Of a DNA stretch of 64,000 bases, positions 22,535 to 33,051 are shown piece by piece. The stretch comes from Phytopythium helicoides (lineage: Eukaryota; Oomycota; Peronosporomycetes; Pythiales; Pythiaceae). Location: the NCBI GenBank assembly GCA_024867545.1, contig JANFNE010000007.1, forward strand, positions 558,001 to 622,000, written 5' to 3'. Under the pieces are notes generated by a model that did not search any database, was not told the origin of the DNA, and worked only from the letters and a program-made list of their open reading frames with translations. How positions within the stretch are numbered: the stretch's first letter is position 1; each line of letters starts with the position of its first letter. A program made the position numbers and the translations under genes.

Positions 22535-23680
22535 TTAGGCACGCAGAGAACGGCGTCCCTGCTGCTGCTGCTGCTGAGCGTTCGACGTGGTGGTCGTGTC
22601 GGACGACGAAGTAGTTGTGCTCGTGGACGGCGCCGAGGTCGTGCTCGACGAGGTGGTCGTGTCGGACGACGAGGTGGTCGTGCTCGTGGACGGAGCCGAG
22701 GTCGTGGTGGTCGACGTCGTCTCCGACGAGGACGTCTCCGAGCTCGTCGTGCTCGTGGACGGCGCCGAAGTCGTGGTGGTGGTGGTCGTCGTCGTCGAGC
22801 CAGAGTTCGTCGACGGGGACGAAGCCGTCGTGCCGGACGTCGTCGTGCCAGACGTCGTTGTCGTCGAGCTGGTGTTGGACGACGTCGAGGTCGAAGTGCT
22901 CGAGTGCGAGGACGTCGAGCTACCAGAAGTCGTGGTGGTCGTGTACGACGTCGAAGGCGACGAAGGCGTCGAGTTTCCAGAAGTCGTGGAGGTGGTGGTC
23001 GAAGTCGACGTCGAAGGAGCCGAGGTCGTCGTGGTCGAGCTTGACGACGAGGTCTCAGAAGTCGTCGTTGACGTGACAGGCGCCGACGTCGTGGTGGTGG
23101 TTGACGACGACGAGTCCGTGGTGGTCGTGCTTGTGGAAGTGGACGGAGCCGACGTGGTTGTCGTCGATGTCGTCGTGCCGGTCGTCGACGAAGTCGAGTC
23201 GGAGGTGGTCGTGCTCGACTGCGAAGAGGTTGTTCCGCTCGATGTCGTGCCGGTCGTGGTCGTCGACGTGGCGGGTGAAGGCGTCACAGCCGTTGAGGTC
23301 GACGTGGTCGAGCCTTGAGTGGTTGAGGTCGTGGAGCCGGTCGACGTCGTACCCGTGTTCGATGTGGTCGTCCCCGTGTTCGACGTGGTCGAACCTGTGT
23401 TCGTCGTGTCCGTCGACGACCCAGTGAGCCACGACCCGAGGTAGCTGGAGATCGAGCCCAGGTACGACGTGTCCGTGCTGCACGGGGTGTCGACAGCGGA
23501 GGTCAACGTCGTCGCTGTGTCGCAAGGCGCGACGGCGCTGTAAGCCGAGCTGAGCAGCGAGGTCGCGTCCGTATCACAGTCCGCATCCGAGAGCCACCAA
23601 GTGGCGGCGACGGGGCTAGCCTGGAGGTTGGCAGCAGCTGCGAGGAGCGCAAGGTGGGCGAGCGAGCGGACGATCTTCAT
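22535..23680 (-). CDS. Secreted Thr/Ser-rich TPC protein, intact copy, 381 aa
   Basis: The uninterrupted partner of the frameshifted gene at 3869. It has a signal peptide (MKIVRSLAHLALLAAAANL), an ATWWLSDADCDTD start, five cysteines in the first 75 residues, three NTG repeats, then T/S/P-rich low complexity to AQQQQQQGRRSLRA. There is no GPI tail. It is likely a densely O-glycosylated extracellular protein. Antisense frames across it are V/D/E-rich artefacts of the ACG/TCG codon bias. Confidence 0.85.
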   Translation of the reverse strand: MKIVRSLAHLALLAAAANLQASPVAATWWLSDADCDTDATSLLSSAYSAVAPCDTATTLTSAVDTPCSTDTSYLGSISSYLGSWLTGSSTDTTNTGSTTSNTGTTTSNTGTTSTGSTTSTTQGSTTSTSTAVTPSPATSTTTTGTTSSGTTSSQSSTTTSDSTSSTTGTTTSTTTTSAPSTSTSTTTTDSSSSTTTTTSAPVTSTTTSETSSSSSTTTTSAPSTSTSTTTSTTSGNSTPSSPSTSYTTTTTSGSSTSSHSSTSTSTSSNTSSTTTTSGTTTSGTTASSPSTNSGSTTTTTTTTTSAPSTSTTSSETSSSETTSTTTTSAPSTSTTTSSSDTTTSSSTTSAPSTSTTTSSSDTTTTSNAQQQQQQGRRSLRA

Positions 23681-23735
23681 CTTGGTCTAGTGGCGCGATG
23701 TCAAGCTACTGGAGCTGGTGTTGCTGGTAAGAGGA

Positions 23736-23749
23736 GAAATGAGAAGTGA
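23736..23749 (-). promoter_or_regulatory. Initiator TCACTTCTCATTTC (inverted copy)
   Basis: Same element as at 3800, 56 nt from the ATG at 23680. Confidence 0.5.
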
Positions 23750-24020
23750 GTCGAGACGTGAGTGGTGAGGAACGTGGCCACTGCGGTCGCTGTCGTCCCA
23801 GGTGCAGGCATGCACCCGCTCTTCAGCTGGCGAAAACCCATTGTAGAAGGTGGACGGGGAGGAGACGGAGGCGTGAAAGATACTTTTGTCGTCGCTCGGG
23901 AGGTAGCGACTGTATCCCGACAGCTCTACTCCGAGTGTCCGACATGCTTTGGAGCTGTGATCGACGGACAGAGAGGTCAGTCCATGAAGCACAAAGCCGA
24001 GGCTGACAGCTCCGTACGCA

Positions 24021-24036
24021 CGGGTGACGTAAAGAC
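24021..24036 (-). promoter_or_regulatory. CRE-like element (inverted copy)
   Basis: GTCTTTACGTCACCCG on the minus strand, 340 nt before the ATG at 23680, exactly the spacing found in the left arm. Confidence 0.6.
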
Positions 24037-24240
24037 ACCTTCCTCATCGCAGGATCTCGCCTGCAACGTAAACTTTCGATGGATTCTGGTGTCTGTCGTT
24101 CGCACGCACAGAAAGAGAGGAGCATGCTGAAGCGGGTTTTAGTCGGAGAGGTGACGCACCATGTGGATGGCATCATGCTCCGTACGTTGGCTCACTTCTG
24201 CCTGTAGCCATTTGTTGTGTTGCTTGACCAAAGCTTGGGT

Positions 24241-24605
24241 TTTCGCACCGGTATTGTAAAGACGAGGTCGGGAGCTGATTAGTTGTGCTGTCAACGCGAT
24301 TAGTCTCTTGAGCTGCGGGCTTCAATGGCACGGAAGACGCAAAGACGAAGTAATCCACATGACTTGCTTGACAATGGATGCAGGACGAGGACGAGTCGGT
24401 TTTGGTTACCTAGGTCAATGTACAAGTCGAGCTTCCAACGGATGCGCCATCGATCCCCGCGCTGACGCGTGCGACACAACCTCACCATCCGGTTGGGAGA
24501 CCCCCATGTTGCCGTAGTTGAGCAACTCAAATCCAAGTTGAGGTGCTAGCGGCGACAAGGTAGATGCAAAAAGAGCAGAATAACAGTGTTATACGAGTTC
24601 ACACG
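24241..24605. other. Intergenic, no feature recognised
   Basis: Unique sequence outside inverted repeat 1 and beyond the stop of the DDT/PHD gene. I see no gene in it. Confidence 0.5.
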
Positions 24606-26706
24606 TTAAAGAGGCGACGCTGACCGCCGCAAGCGCTTGCTACGCCGAGATGGAGGGCTGGCGGGAGCACGTTTCCGGGAACGAAAGCTTCGGACTGGGG
24701 TTTCCTCCTCATCGCTTCCTCCAACCGACTCATCCTCATCGTCCTCCTCGTCTTCGACCTCGCTGGCCACACTGTCTGACTCAGCATCGCTGGATTTTGC
24801 TTGCCGACGACTCCGACGGTGCGGACCCTGCTCTTTTACCAGGTTTTCTTCTTTTTCTCCTTCCTCGTCTTCCTCCTCCTCCTGCCCCTGCTCTTCTTCC
24901 TCCTCTTCTTCATCTTCATCATCAAAGATCTGCTTGTAGTTCACTTGCCGACGAGATCGTAGCGAGCGACCACCGCCGTCAGCAACGACAGTAGACGCAT
25001 CGAGATCTGTCGATGAGAGCATCCGCGGCATTCGAGCGAGACGATTCCGAACACGTTCATCCTTCTTGCGACGACGGGCAACCTTCTTCAGGATCCCGCA
25101 TGAGAGCGTTTGCCACAACTGGAGATCTGGAGTCTCTGTTGAGAGAGACAATGACTGCACCAGCGACTCAAGCGACTCAAAGTCGTTGCACACAGTCTCC
25201 CAATGGGATCCATCTGCGTTCACGCACCGGCACACCCATACTGCAGCGTTCGGGAGCGTTCCAATGTCTTCTAGCACATAGTATGCTCGACTCTTGGCAT
25301 CGGATCCGATCGGGTCGTCGCGCTATTGTGCACAGCCACATCACTACATGAGCGCACGGATACCAATATTGCTGAACACGAACATGTCCAAACATACCAT
25401 TGAGTCCGCATCTTCTTCGTCAATACGTTCGACAAGCTTGTCGTTGCGGTCAAACTGAAGCTCACACAGAAACTTCAAAACTGCGATGCGCTCCCGAACA
25501 GGTAGGCTCCAGTACACGGCGTCGTCAGTGTTCATACTCTCGCTCTTATCGCGCCCCAACAACACCGGACACTTGTCGGAAGTCGTCAATTCAAAGTCAG
25601 CCGAGTCGAGAAAGCGAAGCATGTTATTGCTCCAACTGTAGTTCCTGGAAGTCACATCGACATTAGACCTGGCAGGGACACCTAGTTTGGTACATGCAAT
25701 GGGCGTACTTGCTGATGGATGCCCCCAACGTCACAAGCAATTTGATATGGAGATCTTCGCACAAGCGGCTCTCCTGGGGGTCAGTTAGCGCTTTTGCTAG
25801 ATTCTAAGATGTTTCCAGCGTTGTTAGAGCTCTGTTGACAAAATTGAGTTGCAAAGATCAGACGTACATGCAGGCTGAGATCGGCGGGGACACGCAGCCC
25901 AAGATGGCGGAACCGCTGGAGAAAACGAAAGATGGAGGCGAAGTTCGGGTCTCGGTGCAGTGCTGCGAACTGATGCGATTCTGGCAGCACGTCGTGTGTC
26001 GGGAACGTAGTGTTTTCCAGATCTGGGGTTGGAATCTCGCGCGGCTTGCTGCTCTCTTGCTCCTCCTCCTGCTCCTCGTCATCTTCGTCTTCTGGCTTGT
26101 CGCGCTGATCCTTCTCGTCCAGTGCAAACTGGCAGCGCCGACAGAACCACTCCCTGTCTGGCGGGTCGTCCTTGACGCCGTAGCATTTCTGCTCGCACCG
26201 TCGCGGTCAGCCCCATCCCCTTCACGCAGCCGCCTCAACTGCAGCCCACCTTGTGCACCGTCATCTCGCACCCGACGCATCGCAGCTCGCACCTCGACGC
26301 CTCCTCCGAGCGCGCGCAGTCACAGACGCGGCACACGTCCGAGATGTGAATGCGGCGCTGCACGAGCCTCTTGGCCGCGTCTCCGCCGCTCGGCTTCTCC
26401 TTGGCCTTCACCGGTGGCTGCTCATCCTTCTCCTCGCCAACTTGACCCCCTTCACCCAACCGCGCCGCGTCCGCGACCGCCCTCTTCGCGGGCTTGAACC
26501 ACGACTCGAGGGTCCGCGACGGTTTGGCATCCGCCGCCTTCGCCTTGGGCCTGCGCGGCTTGGCACCATCTGCAGCCGCCGCCGCGTCAATAGCCAGTCG
26601 CACGTCTCCCCCGCCAGCAGCCGAAGCGGCCGCACGCACCTTTTGTCGCCTTGGGCGCCGCTCGCGGGCCGCCGCCCGGCGGCTTAACGCCCACCGTCGC
26701 CGCCAT
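24606..26706 (-). CDS. PHD finger / DDT-WHIM domain chromatin protein
   Basis: Five exons: 26706-26250, 26188-25868, 25803-25709, 25644-25398 and 25322-24606. The basic N-terminus has TLESWFKPAKR, resembling a PCNA-interacting box without its Gln. Next come a PHD finger (VCRVCDCAR...CVGCEMTVHKKCYGV...WFCRRC, spanning intron 1), a DDT-like helical domain (SIFRFLQRFRHLGLRVPADL...LCEDLHIKLLVTLGAS), a WHIM-like part (RIAVLKFLCELQ...RDDPIGSDAKSRAYYVLEDI) and an acidic/basic tail. This layout is typical of ISWI-partner proteins (BAZ/RSF1 type). One extra A in an A run near 26655 would break exon 1. About 611 aa. A nuclear chromatin-remodelling role is inferred. Confidence 0.8.
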
Positions 26707-27065
26707 GCTGCGTCCAAATCTCCCGCGCAAAAAGGGCTTCCACCTGCCCATTGGGCAAAAACCAACAAGTTATTTCAGCCAATCGCAGATGGAGTTTTGA
26801 ATACGTGTGGACCACCGCATGTGACAGCTCGACCCCTTGAGCCAGTCACATCCGGAAGAAGCCCGCTGGAGCCTCCAGGCCGCCGCGCTCGCCGCCGCGC
26901 CCGCCGCCCGCCAGTCGCCTGTGCGCCTCCTGCCAGTCGCCCGCGCCTCCTCGCCGCTCCCCGCGCGTCTGCGCTCGCTCCTGCCGCCTCCGCGGGCTCC
27001 TGGGGCCTCCGACAGCCTTCGAACGCGCGCTTCTCCCTCCGCGACTCGACCAGCCAGCTGCAGCC
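26707..27065. promoter_or_regulatory. Bidirectional promoter, DDT/PHD gene / TFIIS
   Basis: A 359-nt divergent spacer carrying ATTTCAGCCAATC at 26773-26785. The same 13-mer occurs at 47841-47853 in front of TBC1D31, a CCAAT-box context. Confidence 0.55.
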
Positions 27066-28001
27066 ATGGATGATGCCAAGGAGCTGCACCGCCGGCTGCT
27101 CAAGTTCACACGCGGCGACGTGGCGGATGAGGCCGAGGCGCTAGACGTGCTACGCGCGCTGGACAGAGCCACCATCACCTACGCCATCCTCAAGGAGACC
27201 AAGATGGGCCACACGGTCGGCAAGCTGCGCAAGCACGAGAACGACAAGATCGCGGCGCTGGCGCGTTCGCTCGTCAAGGGGTGGAAGTCCATGGCGCTCT
27301 CGCCCAAGACCGCGACCCCCACCGAGCGCAAGACGTCGAGTTCGTCCAACAGCAGCGCCGATGACAAGATCCCCAAGAAGCAGACCAGCACGGACAAGCC
27401 CGCGCCGGTGCCGGTGCCGCCGTCTAAGCCCGCCGTCATCACCCGCGTCTCGCTCGGGCCGTTCATCCCCGCGGGGCTTGACAAGGTCCGTGCAACGGTG
27501 CGCACCAAGCTGAGGGAGACTCTCAAGGCGTCCGACGGCGGCAACCCCGAGGACGTGGCGGTTGCCATCGAGATCGCCATGGCGCGCATGTTCAGCATGG
27601 GAATGCCCAAGGAGAACAAGAAGGACTACACGACCAAGTTCCGCCAGCTGTCCTTCAACCTCAAGAAGAATGCCGCGCTGCGGGAAGATCTGCTGAACGA
27701 GGTCGTGACCGCTGACCAGCTTATCAACATGTCGGCCGAGGAGTTGGCGACCGAGGAGAAGCGTAACGAGATCCAGAAGCTGCGAGATGATGCGTTCCAG
27801 CGCGCTCGGCTAGACTGGGCTGACGCCAACGCGGAGAAGATTAATCAGCAGTGCGGCATTGTGGACGCCAAGGGATTGTTCACATGCGGCCGCTGCAAGT
27901 CGTCCAAGACGAGCAACACACAGAAGCAGACGCGCAGTGCCGATGAGCCCATGACGGTCTTCGTGCAGTGCCATAACTGCGGCAACCGATGGAAATGCTA
28001 G
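27066..28001 (+). CDS. Transcription elongation factor TFIIS, 311 aa
   Basis: Rescues arrested RNA polymerase II by stimulating transcript cleavage. The N-terminal helical domain (about 1-80) is followed by a linker, the central domain (about 145-250, LDKVRATVRTKLRETL...) and a C-terminal zinc ribbon with CGRC...CHNCGNRWKC. The acidic catalytic hairpin is in QTRSADEPMT. Length and domain order are standard. A single uninterrupted exon with no anomalies. Confidence 0.97.
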   Translation: MDDAKELHRRLLKFTRGDVADEAEALDVLRALDRATITYAILKETKMGHTVGKLRKHENDKIAALARSLVKGWKSMALSPKTATPTERKTSSSSNSSADDKIPKKQTSTDKPAPVPVPPSKPAVITRVSLGPFIPAGLDKVRATVRTKLRETLKASDGGNPEDVAVAIEIAMARMFSMGMPKENKKDYTTKFRQLSFNLKKNAALREDLLNEVVTADQLINMSAEELATEEKRNEIQKLRDDAFQRARLDWADANAEKINQQCGIVDAKGLFTCGRCKSSKTSNTQKQTRSADEPMTVFVQCHNCGNRWKC

Positions 28002-28132
28002 AGGTACTCGACTGTAACGTTCTTGCTCCCCCCGTCCTCTCTTCACCACACGCCCGCTTACGTCGCTCTTGCGGCGGTCGAGCGTCTTTTTGCACACTAC
28101 AATTTTCTTTTTCGTTGAGCCTCCTCTAGCAA

Positions 28133-28458
28133 TCAGGACTCTTGCCTCTCGCGAGCTCGCTCAAGCTGTACAGCTTTCACGGCCACTAGTTGTCGTTCAA
28201 GCTGACATAGTGTCGTAGAATTTAGTGATTCGCGATGTTCTGTGCTCGCTTCGATGCATATGGTTGAAAAAACTTGGTAAATATACGTGAGGTCGGTGCA
28301 AAGATTTGTTGTTGGATGCACTCGCGCCAGATCTTGAAGCCAGCTTCAACTCGACCAGGCTCTTGAAGTACCTTCAGCTCGTGACCGTGCAGCGTCAGCT
28401 CTCGCCTCAGTTGCTGCAACGCCACCGCCTCGCACCCATCGGCGTTGATCCATCTCAT
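28133..28458 (-). CDS. Small coiled-coil-like hypothetical protein, about 92 aa
   Basis: Exon 28458-28287 and exon 28239-28133, joined across a 47-nt intron (GTATAT...CACAG), keep one frame. The predicted protein is helical and rich in Glu/Gln/Arg (AVALQQLRRELTLHGHELK..., then QLERQLVAVKAVQLERARER). I recognise no family. It could be the 3' end of a larger gene or a remnant. Tail-to-tail with TFIIS. Confidence 0.4.
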
Positions 28459-28804
28459 TGTCGACCGACTGCTCCCACGTCGCTCCGAAATCGACTATTG
28501 GAGGTTCAACTTCATACGTTTACTATGTGAAGAGCTACGCGCGACAAAGGCAACTATACGATATCGCAGGCTCCATTCTCGCTCCGCCACCACGCCACCT
28601 TGCCCGCACCTCGCTGCCTCGCCAGAGCACCAGTGAAGCAGCACCACGCATCCGCCAGCTCGCGAGTCGACGGTCGCCGGCGGGCGAGCCGCCCCGCCGG
28701 GAGCCGCATTCCCCAACTCACCTCCGCGGCAGCAAACCACCAGCGGCCAGCAGGCTCCTTCAAGCTTCGAACTCACCGGGCGTTCGCTTCAAGACGAGGA
28801 CGCC
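28459..28804. other. Divergent spacer upstream of trehalase
   Basis: GC-rich leader of the trehalase gene. No other gene is seen. Confidence 0.45.
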
Positions 28805-31219
28805 ATGCCGCCGTCGTGTGCAGACATTCGCAGCGTGGCACCCGTGGCCGGCCCGATGGTGAACCACCACCGTCCACGCAGCCCACGGGCTGGAGGCGAC
28901 AGCCCGTGGATCTTCAACCCCGTACCGGAGGGTGAGCAGCTCCTGGAGGCGCAGCTGGATCAAGGTGACACGCCGCAGGAGCTGTGTGCGTGCGCCAAGG
29001 ACTTCGGAGACAGCATGGTCCCGCTTGAAGATGATGACGAGGTCGAGAATTTCCGCCGACTCCGCGAGCTCTCGATTCACGAGCAAACCTGTAACATCTG
29101 CCAGAGAAGCCAGCGGTACTACCGCGCCGTGCAACGCCGCCGATCGCTCTCGACCTGCGACATCGACATGGACTGGGAATCGAACTACCGCAGCACTGGC
29201 TGGTGGATGCTTGGTGTTGTGGTCGCGCTTTTGGCCTCTGTCTGCGCACTTGTGTCACCCTCAGACATGGGAACTAGCTCCTCGCTGCCTACGCTCAACG
29301 CCAAGCCGTCGCTGCTCGACTTCATGCCGTTCCATGGAGGCGAACCTATCATCCACGCTGAGTACCCAGCGCGCAAGCACGTGATCCGGGAGTTCCTGCA
29401 CCGCGCACATGTTGTGATTCATTCCGCTGTTCACGGCAAGCACACAAATGCTGTGCCCGAACACGATGCCGTCGCTGCACGAGTGGCCGCGTTCTCCGAG
29501 ACAGAACGTGTCATGGACATTTACTGTCGTGGACCGTTGCTCCATGCTGTGCAGATGCTCGAGCTGTTTTCAGACTCGAAGCACTTTGTGGACATGCCGA
29601 TTAAAGCCAACAGCAGTGCGTTTGACGTGCTCGTCGACTTCCAGCGGCGCAAGCTCGCATTGACAGAATTCGCTCCCTCTCACCATCAAGAAACGCATGA
29701 GAGTGCTCTTCGAGCATTCCTCGACGACCACTTTGATTCGCCAGGCGCTGATTTGCTGCCGATCACCCCGTTTGACTACATCGAGTCAGCCCTGCCACCA
29801 CGACTGGCCGAAATCCGCGACCCGGACCTTCAACACTGGGCTCTGTCGCTACACCATCTGTGGCGCAGTCTTGGTCGAGTTCCAAGCCCGCAAGTCAAAG
29901 GATCCTACCTGTTGGCTCCTCCACTTCCTGATGAGAAGCTTACCCGGTCTCAGAATGTGTTGATTGTTCCAGGTGGCCGCTTCCGAGAGAGCTACTACTG
30001 GGACTCGTACTGGATAGTGCACGGCCTTCTTGCGAGCAACATGCATGTCACCGCTCGCGGTGTTGTCACCAACCTGCTCGAGTACGTGGCCGAGTTTGGT
30101 TTTGTGCCCAACGGCGGCCGCATCTACTACCTGACACGCTCACAGCCCCCGATGCTTTCCGAGATGGTCAAGATCGTGGCCGAGAACGCTACCAAGAGTG
30201 GTGGCTTCGACCTCGACTACATTAAAGCGACTCTACCGATCCTCGAACGCGAATACGCGTACTGGATGCAGCAGGGACCCGAAGGTCATGCAGTCGAGCT
30301 TGAGTGGCGCAATGGCGACGACACTACAGCCAGATACGTGCTCAACCGCTACACGTCCGGCGCCAACATGCCGCGGCCAGAGTCGTATCGTGAAGATGTT
30401 CTGATCGCCTCCGCGATGTTTGACGAAGTGGTCAAAGACGCCGATAGCGACGCCTCGACAGTGCAGGAGCGCAAGGACCAGTATTACAACGACGTGATTG
30501 CGGCGACCGAAAGTGGATGGGACTTTAGTAGTCGCTGGCTGCGAGAACCGCTCGACATGAAGACCATGGTGACGTCCAACGTGCTCCCCGCCGACTTGAA
30601 TGCTATCTTGTTCCGAATGGAGCGCAATCTAGAGCAATTCCATCATCTTACAGGTAACACAGCGCGCGCTGAGTTTTTCAGTGAGGCTGCTCGAGCACGC
30701 CAAGAAGCTATGGACCGCGTGCTCTGGAGTGACGAGGCTAAGAGCTGGCGTGACTTTGATTTGTCGACCCGTTCTCACTCTGTCATCGTATCGGTCTCGG
30801 ACTATGCTCCGCTTTGGGCTGGAGCTTTCGATAGCAATGATACCCAGCGTATTTCGGACATTGTAGGATCGCTGCGTGCCTCGGGACTCGTACAAGTCGG
30901 CGGTATTCAGGCGACAACCACTTTTTCAGGACAGCAGTGGGACGCTCCCAATGCGTGGTCTCCGAACCAGGACATGGTGGTCGAGGGGCTCCTCATGGCC
31001 AACACGAGCGAGTCCAAGGCTATGGCCAAGGATGTTGTGCAGGCGTGGCTGCGCGCCGGGCTGACAGCCTTCCAGCGCACAGGACTTATGTTTGAGAAGT
31101 ACAACTCGACTGAGGTCGGTGGTCTCGGTGTTGGCGGCGAGTATTTCCCCCAGTTCGGCTTTGGCTGGACAAACGGCGTTGTCCTCAAGTTCCTCACACT
31201 GTACCAGGACCTCCTATAA
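28805..31219 (+). CDS. Membrane-anchored trehalase (GH37), intact, 804 aa
   Basis: Hydrolyses trehalose to two glucose. A cytosolic N-terminus of about 135 residues precedes one hydrophobic anchor (WWMLGVVVALLASVCALVS), so type II topology with an external catalytic domain is likely. GH37 signature 1 PGGRFRESYYWDSYW and signature 2 QQWDAPNAWSP are intact, as is the glycine-rich GVGGEYFPQFGFGW near the end. It is single-exon and undisturbed over 2.4 kb, the functional counterpart of the broken secreted trehalase at 5950. It shares the window with a TPS/TPP-like gene. Confidence 0.95.
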   Translation: MPPSCADIRSVAPVAGPMVNHHRPRSPRAGGDSPWIFNPVPEGEQLLEAQLDQGDTPQELCACAKDFGDSMVPLEDDDEVENFRRLRELSIHEQTCNICQRSQRYYRAVQRRRSLSTCDIDMDWESNYRSTGWWMLGVVVALLASVCALVSPSDMGTSSSLPTLNAKPSLLDFMPFHGGEPIIHAEYPARKHVIREFLHRAHVVIHSAVHGKHTNAVPEHDAVAARVAAFSETERVMDIYCRGPLLHAVQMLELFSDSKHFVDMPIKANSSAFDVLVDFQRRKLALTEFAPSHHQETHESALRAFLDDHFDSPGADLLPITPFDYIESALPPRLAEIRDPDLQHWALSLHHLWRSLGRVPSPQVKGSYLLAPPLPDEKLTRSQNVLIVPGGRFRESYYWDSYWIVHGLLASNMHVTARGVVTNLLEYVAEFGFVPNGGRIYYLTRSQPPMLSEMVKIVAENATKSGGFDLDYIKATLPILEREYAYWMQQGPEGHAVELEWRNGDDTTARYVLNRYTSGANMPRPESYREDVLIASAMFDEVVKDADSDASTVQERKDQYYNDVIAATESGWDFSSRWLREPLDMKTMVTSNVLPADLNAILFRMERNLEQFHHLTGNTARAEFFSEAARARQEAMDRVLWSDEAKSWRDFDLSTRSHSVIVSVSDYAPLWAGAFDSNDTQRISDIVGSLRASGLVQVGGIQATTTFSGQQWDAPNAWSPNQDMVVEGLLMANTSESKAMAKDVVQAWLRAGLTAFQRTGLMFEKYNSTEVGGLGVGGEYFPQFGFGWTNGVVLKFLTLYQDLL

Positions 31220-31466
31220 TTTTAGTGTTCGATAGAGCCGCTTGCATTCCCTCGCACATCCATTCTCACTGGGGCGTCGCCTTTTTAGACAGCAGGTGAA
31301 AATCCGCACAGGAACGTGAGCGATATTTGACATGGAAAAAAAAAGAACGCGACACACTCCAAGCTCTAAAGCGCCCGAAGCATGCCGCCAACGTGTTGTT
31401 TGTCCACTTCCTCATCACTAACTGGCTGCACCCTCACTCACCTTCTCGAGCACCGCCTGTCGAGAA

Positions 31467-32592
31467 TTAGTTGGCAGGCGTCGCGGCAGCAAACACGTAC
31501 GGCTTGGCGTTACGGAAAGTCGACATGTCACGAATCGAGTTGGCGTGGAACTTGTACTCAATGAGCGTGTTCGAGTCGAGCATGAGGATCTCCTTGAGCT
31601 TCTCGCTGTGGTAGTAAGACATGCACACGTTAGATACTGTTTTCGCTGGGAAAAAAAATAATTTGAGTCGACGCGACACTGACCCAATGGCGAAGCGCGT
31701 GTTGTCGTCCGAGTTGTCGGCATTCCAGACCGAGATCATGTCCTCCTTGGAGCGGATGGCCATGGCGATGCCCACGACGTCCGTGTTCTCGAAGGCCTCG
31801 CCGATGGCGGCGAAGACGAGGTCCTGCCACATCTTGCCGAGCACGTTGGCCTTCTTCTTGATCTTGAGGATCCAGCAGCCGCCCTGCGGGAACGCCTCCC
31901 ACATGGGTGCGCAGTTAGGGCAGGTCGCGGAACAGGTACAGGTTGACGTCGCGGCTGAGCTGCGACGGACGCTTCACGTGGATGTAGTGACTACCAGGCA
32001 GGTCGTCAACCAGCCGTCAGTCGCAATCAGGAATGGAGACGCTGTCTTGCACAAACGCACCGCCAGAAGTCCTCGACCGTGTTGAACGTGGCGATCTTCT
32101 GCAGGTTGGACTGGTACGTGCTGCGCATCCAGGTCTCCGTCAGCGTCACGATTCCCTGTTCAACGCTGCAACATCGCTCCGCACCCCACGTCGATCTTCT
32201 TGGGCATCTTCTTGTCATACCTGCGCGGTCACAGTCCCGTGAGTTCCACCAGCCCATTTCCACCTCAGCCGCCTCCGCCCACGCACCAGAGCGACCAGCC
32301 CGTGTTGAGCGGGTGCTCCTCCTCTGGCACCGTCTGCTGGTCCTTGGGCGTCTCTGCATCACACACAGCGTCAGGCACGCCCACAACGGCCCACGGGGCG
32401 GCCCTACGGAGCTTCATTGCCCTCCACAGAGGCTCTGTGAACAGAGCCCCACAGAGCGCTACGGAGCTTCACAGAGCCCCGCAGAGCCTCACAGAGCTCC
32501 ACAAAGGCCTGCAGAGCCTCACAGAGCCCCTCAAAGCCCCACAAAACCCCGTAGAGCCCCTCAGCGCCCCTCAGTCACGTACGCTCGGCCAT
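31467..32592 (-). CDS. Translation initiation factor eIF4E
   Basis: Six exons: 32592-32583 (10 nt), 32353-32287, 32220-32190, 32155-32061, 31990-31684 and 31605-31467. The spliced product is about 215 aa, starting MAEQTPKDQQ. It shows HPLNTGWSLWYDKK (cap-binding Trp), FNTVEDFWRHYIHVKRPSQL, APMWEAFPQGGCW (second cap-binding Trp) and GKMWQDLVFAAIGEAF. The LWYDK and FWRH joins support the splice sites. An extra T (sense CCC-T-AAC, plus-strand A at 31917) breaks exon 5 between RDLP and NCAPMWE. The third intron is only 34 nt. Intron 1 holds a minisatellite. Confidence 0.88.
32421..32574 (-). repeat. Degenerate ~10-nt minisatellite in eIF4E intron 1
   Basis: About 15 imperfect copies of a CACAGAGCCC-like unit (plus-strand reading) fill most of the 229-nt first intron, making it three times longer than the other introns. 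Confidence 0.75.
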
Positions 32593-33051
32593 CGTCGCGG
32601 GTCGTGGCGCTTGGCGCTCGCTTGGTTCGCGGTTGATTGGCGGCAGTGACGCATGACCGTCGTGTGCCGGAAAAGCGGTACCCGCGGCTGGTTCTTGTCG
32701 CCGCCACGACCCATTGGCTAAAAATAGTCCAGCCGCTCTTTATTCTGTTGGATAGGTTTCCTATGCTACAGAATTTGTGAGCCATGTCAGATGCGCTTCA
32801 ACAAGGTCAAGCTTGAGCTGAGCGCGTGACTTGATGCCGACAGTAGCACTCGTCACAGGCGCTGCTCATGGCCGCAATCACATTGAGAAACCAGTTTGCC
32901 TTCGGCGGGACGGACGCATCGTCGTGTTGACGCTTTCGTTGAGGATCTGCTGCGATTGTTTTTTCATTCTGTTGGCCATCCGGGCCTTACACTCTTGACT
33001 AGTCCACATCGTTTACGCACCAAGAACCACCTTACGCCATCTTTTCCATTG
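32593..33051. other. eIF4E promoter and START-FYVE 3' flank
   Basis: Contains CCATTGGCTAAAAATAG at 32711-32727 (minus-strand CTATTTTTAGCCAATGG, a CCAAT box beside an AT-rich element), about 120 nt before the eIF4E ATG. No gene is seen in the remainder. Confidence 0.5.

Larger units (their letters stand above)
21565..24240 (-). repeat. Inverted repeat 1, right arm
   Basis: Partner of 3320-6010. It contains the trehalase stub, the small secreted protein, the TPC gene and its promoter motifs in the same relative order, inverted. Confidence 0.85.

Noticed and set aside
22587..23318. 243-aa V/D/E-rich open frame antisense to a TPC gene (also at 4286-5026, 35211-35729, 46917-47420)
   Set aside because: Complement of ACG/TCG/ACC repeats gives CGT/CGA/GGT and GTC/GAC in other frames. 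The pattern follows the repeat exactly and has no start context.
3320..24240. Inverted repeat 1 as a simple assembly mirror artefact
   Set aside because: The arms differ by many substitutions, repeat copy number and large deletions, so they are distinct sequences.
32421..32574. CRISPR-like array
   Set aside because: The units are short, degenerate and contiguous without unique spacers, and they lie inside a spliced eukaryotic intron.
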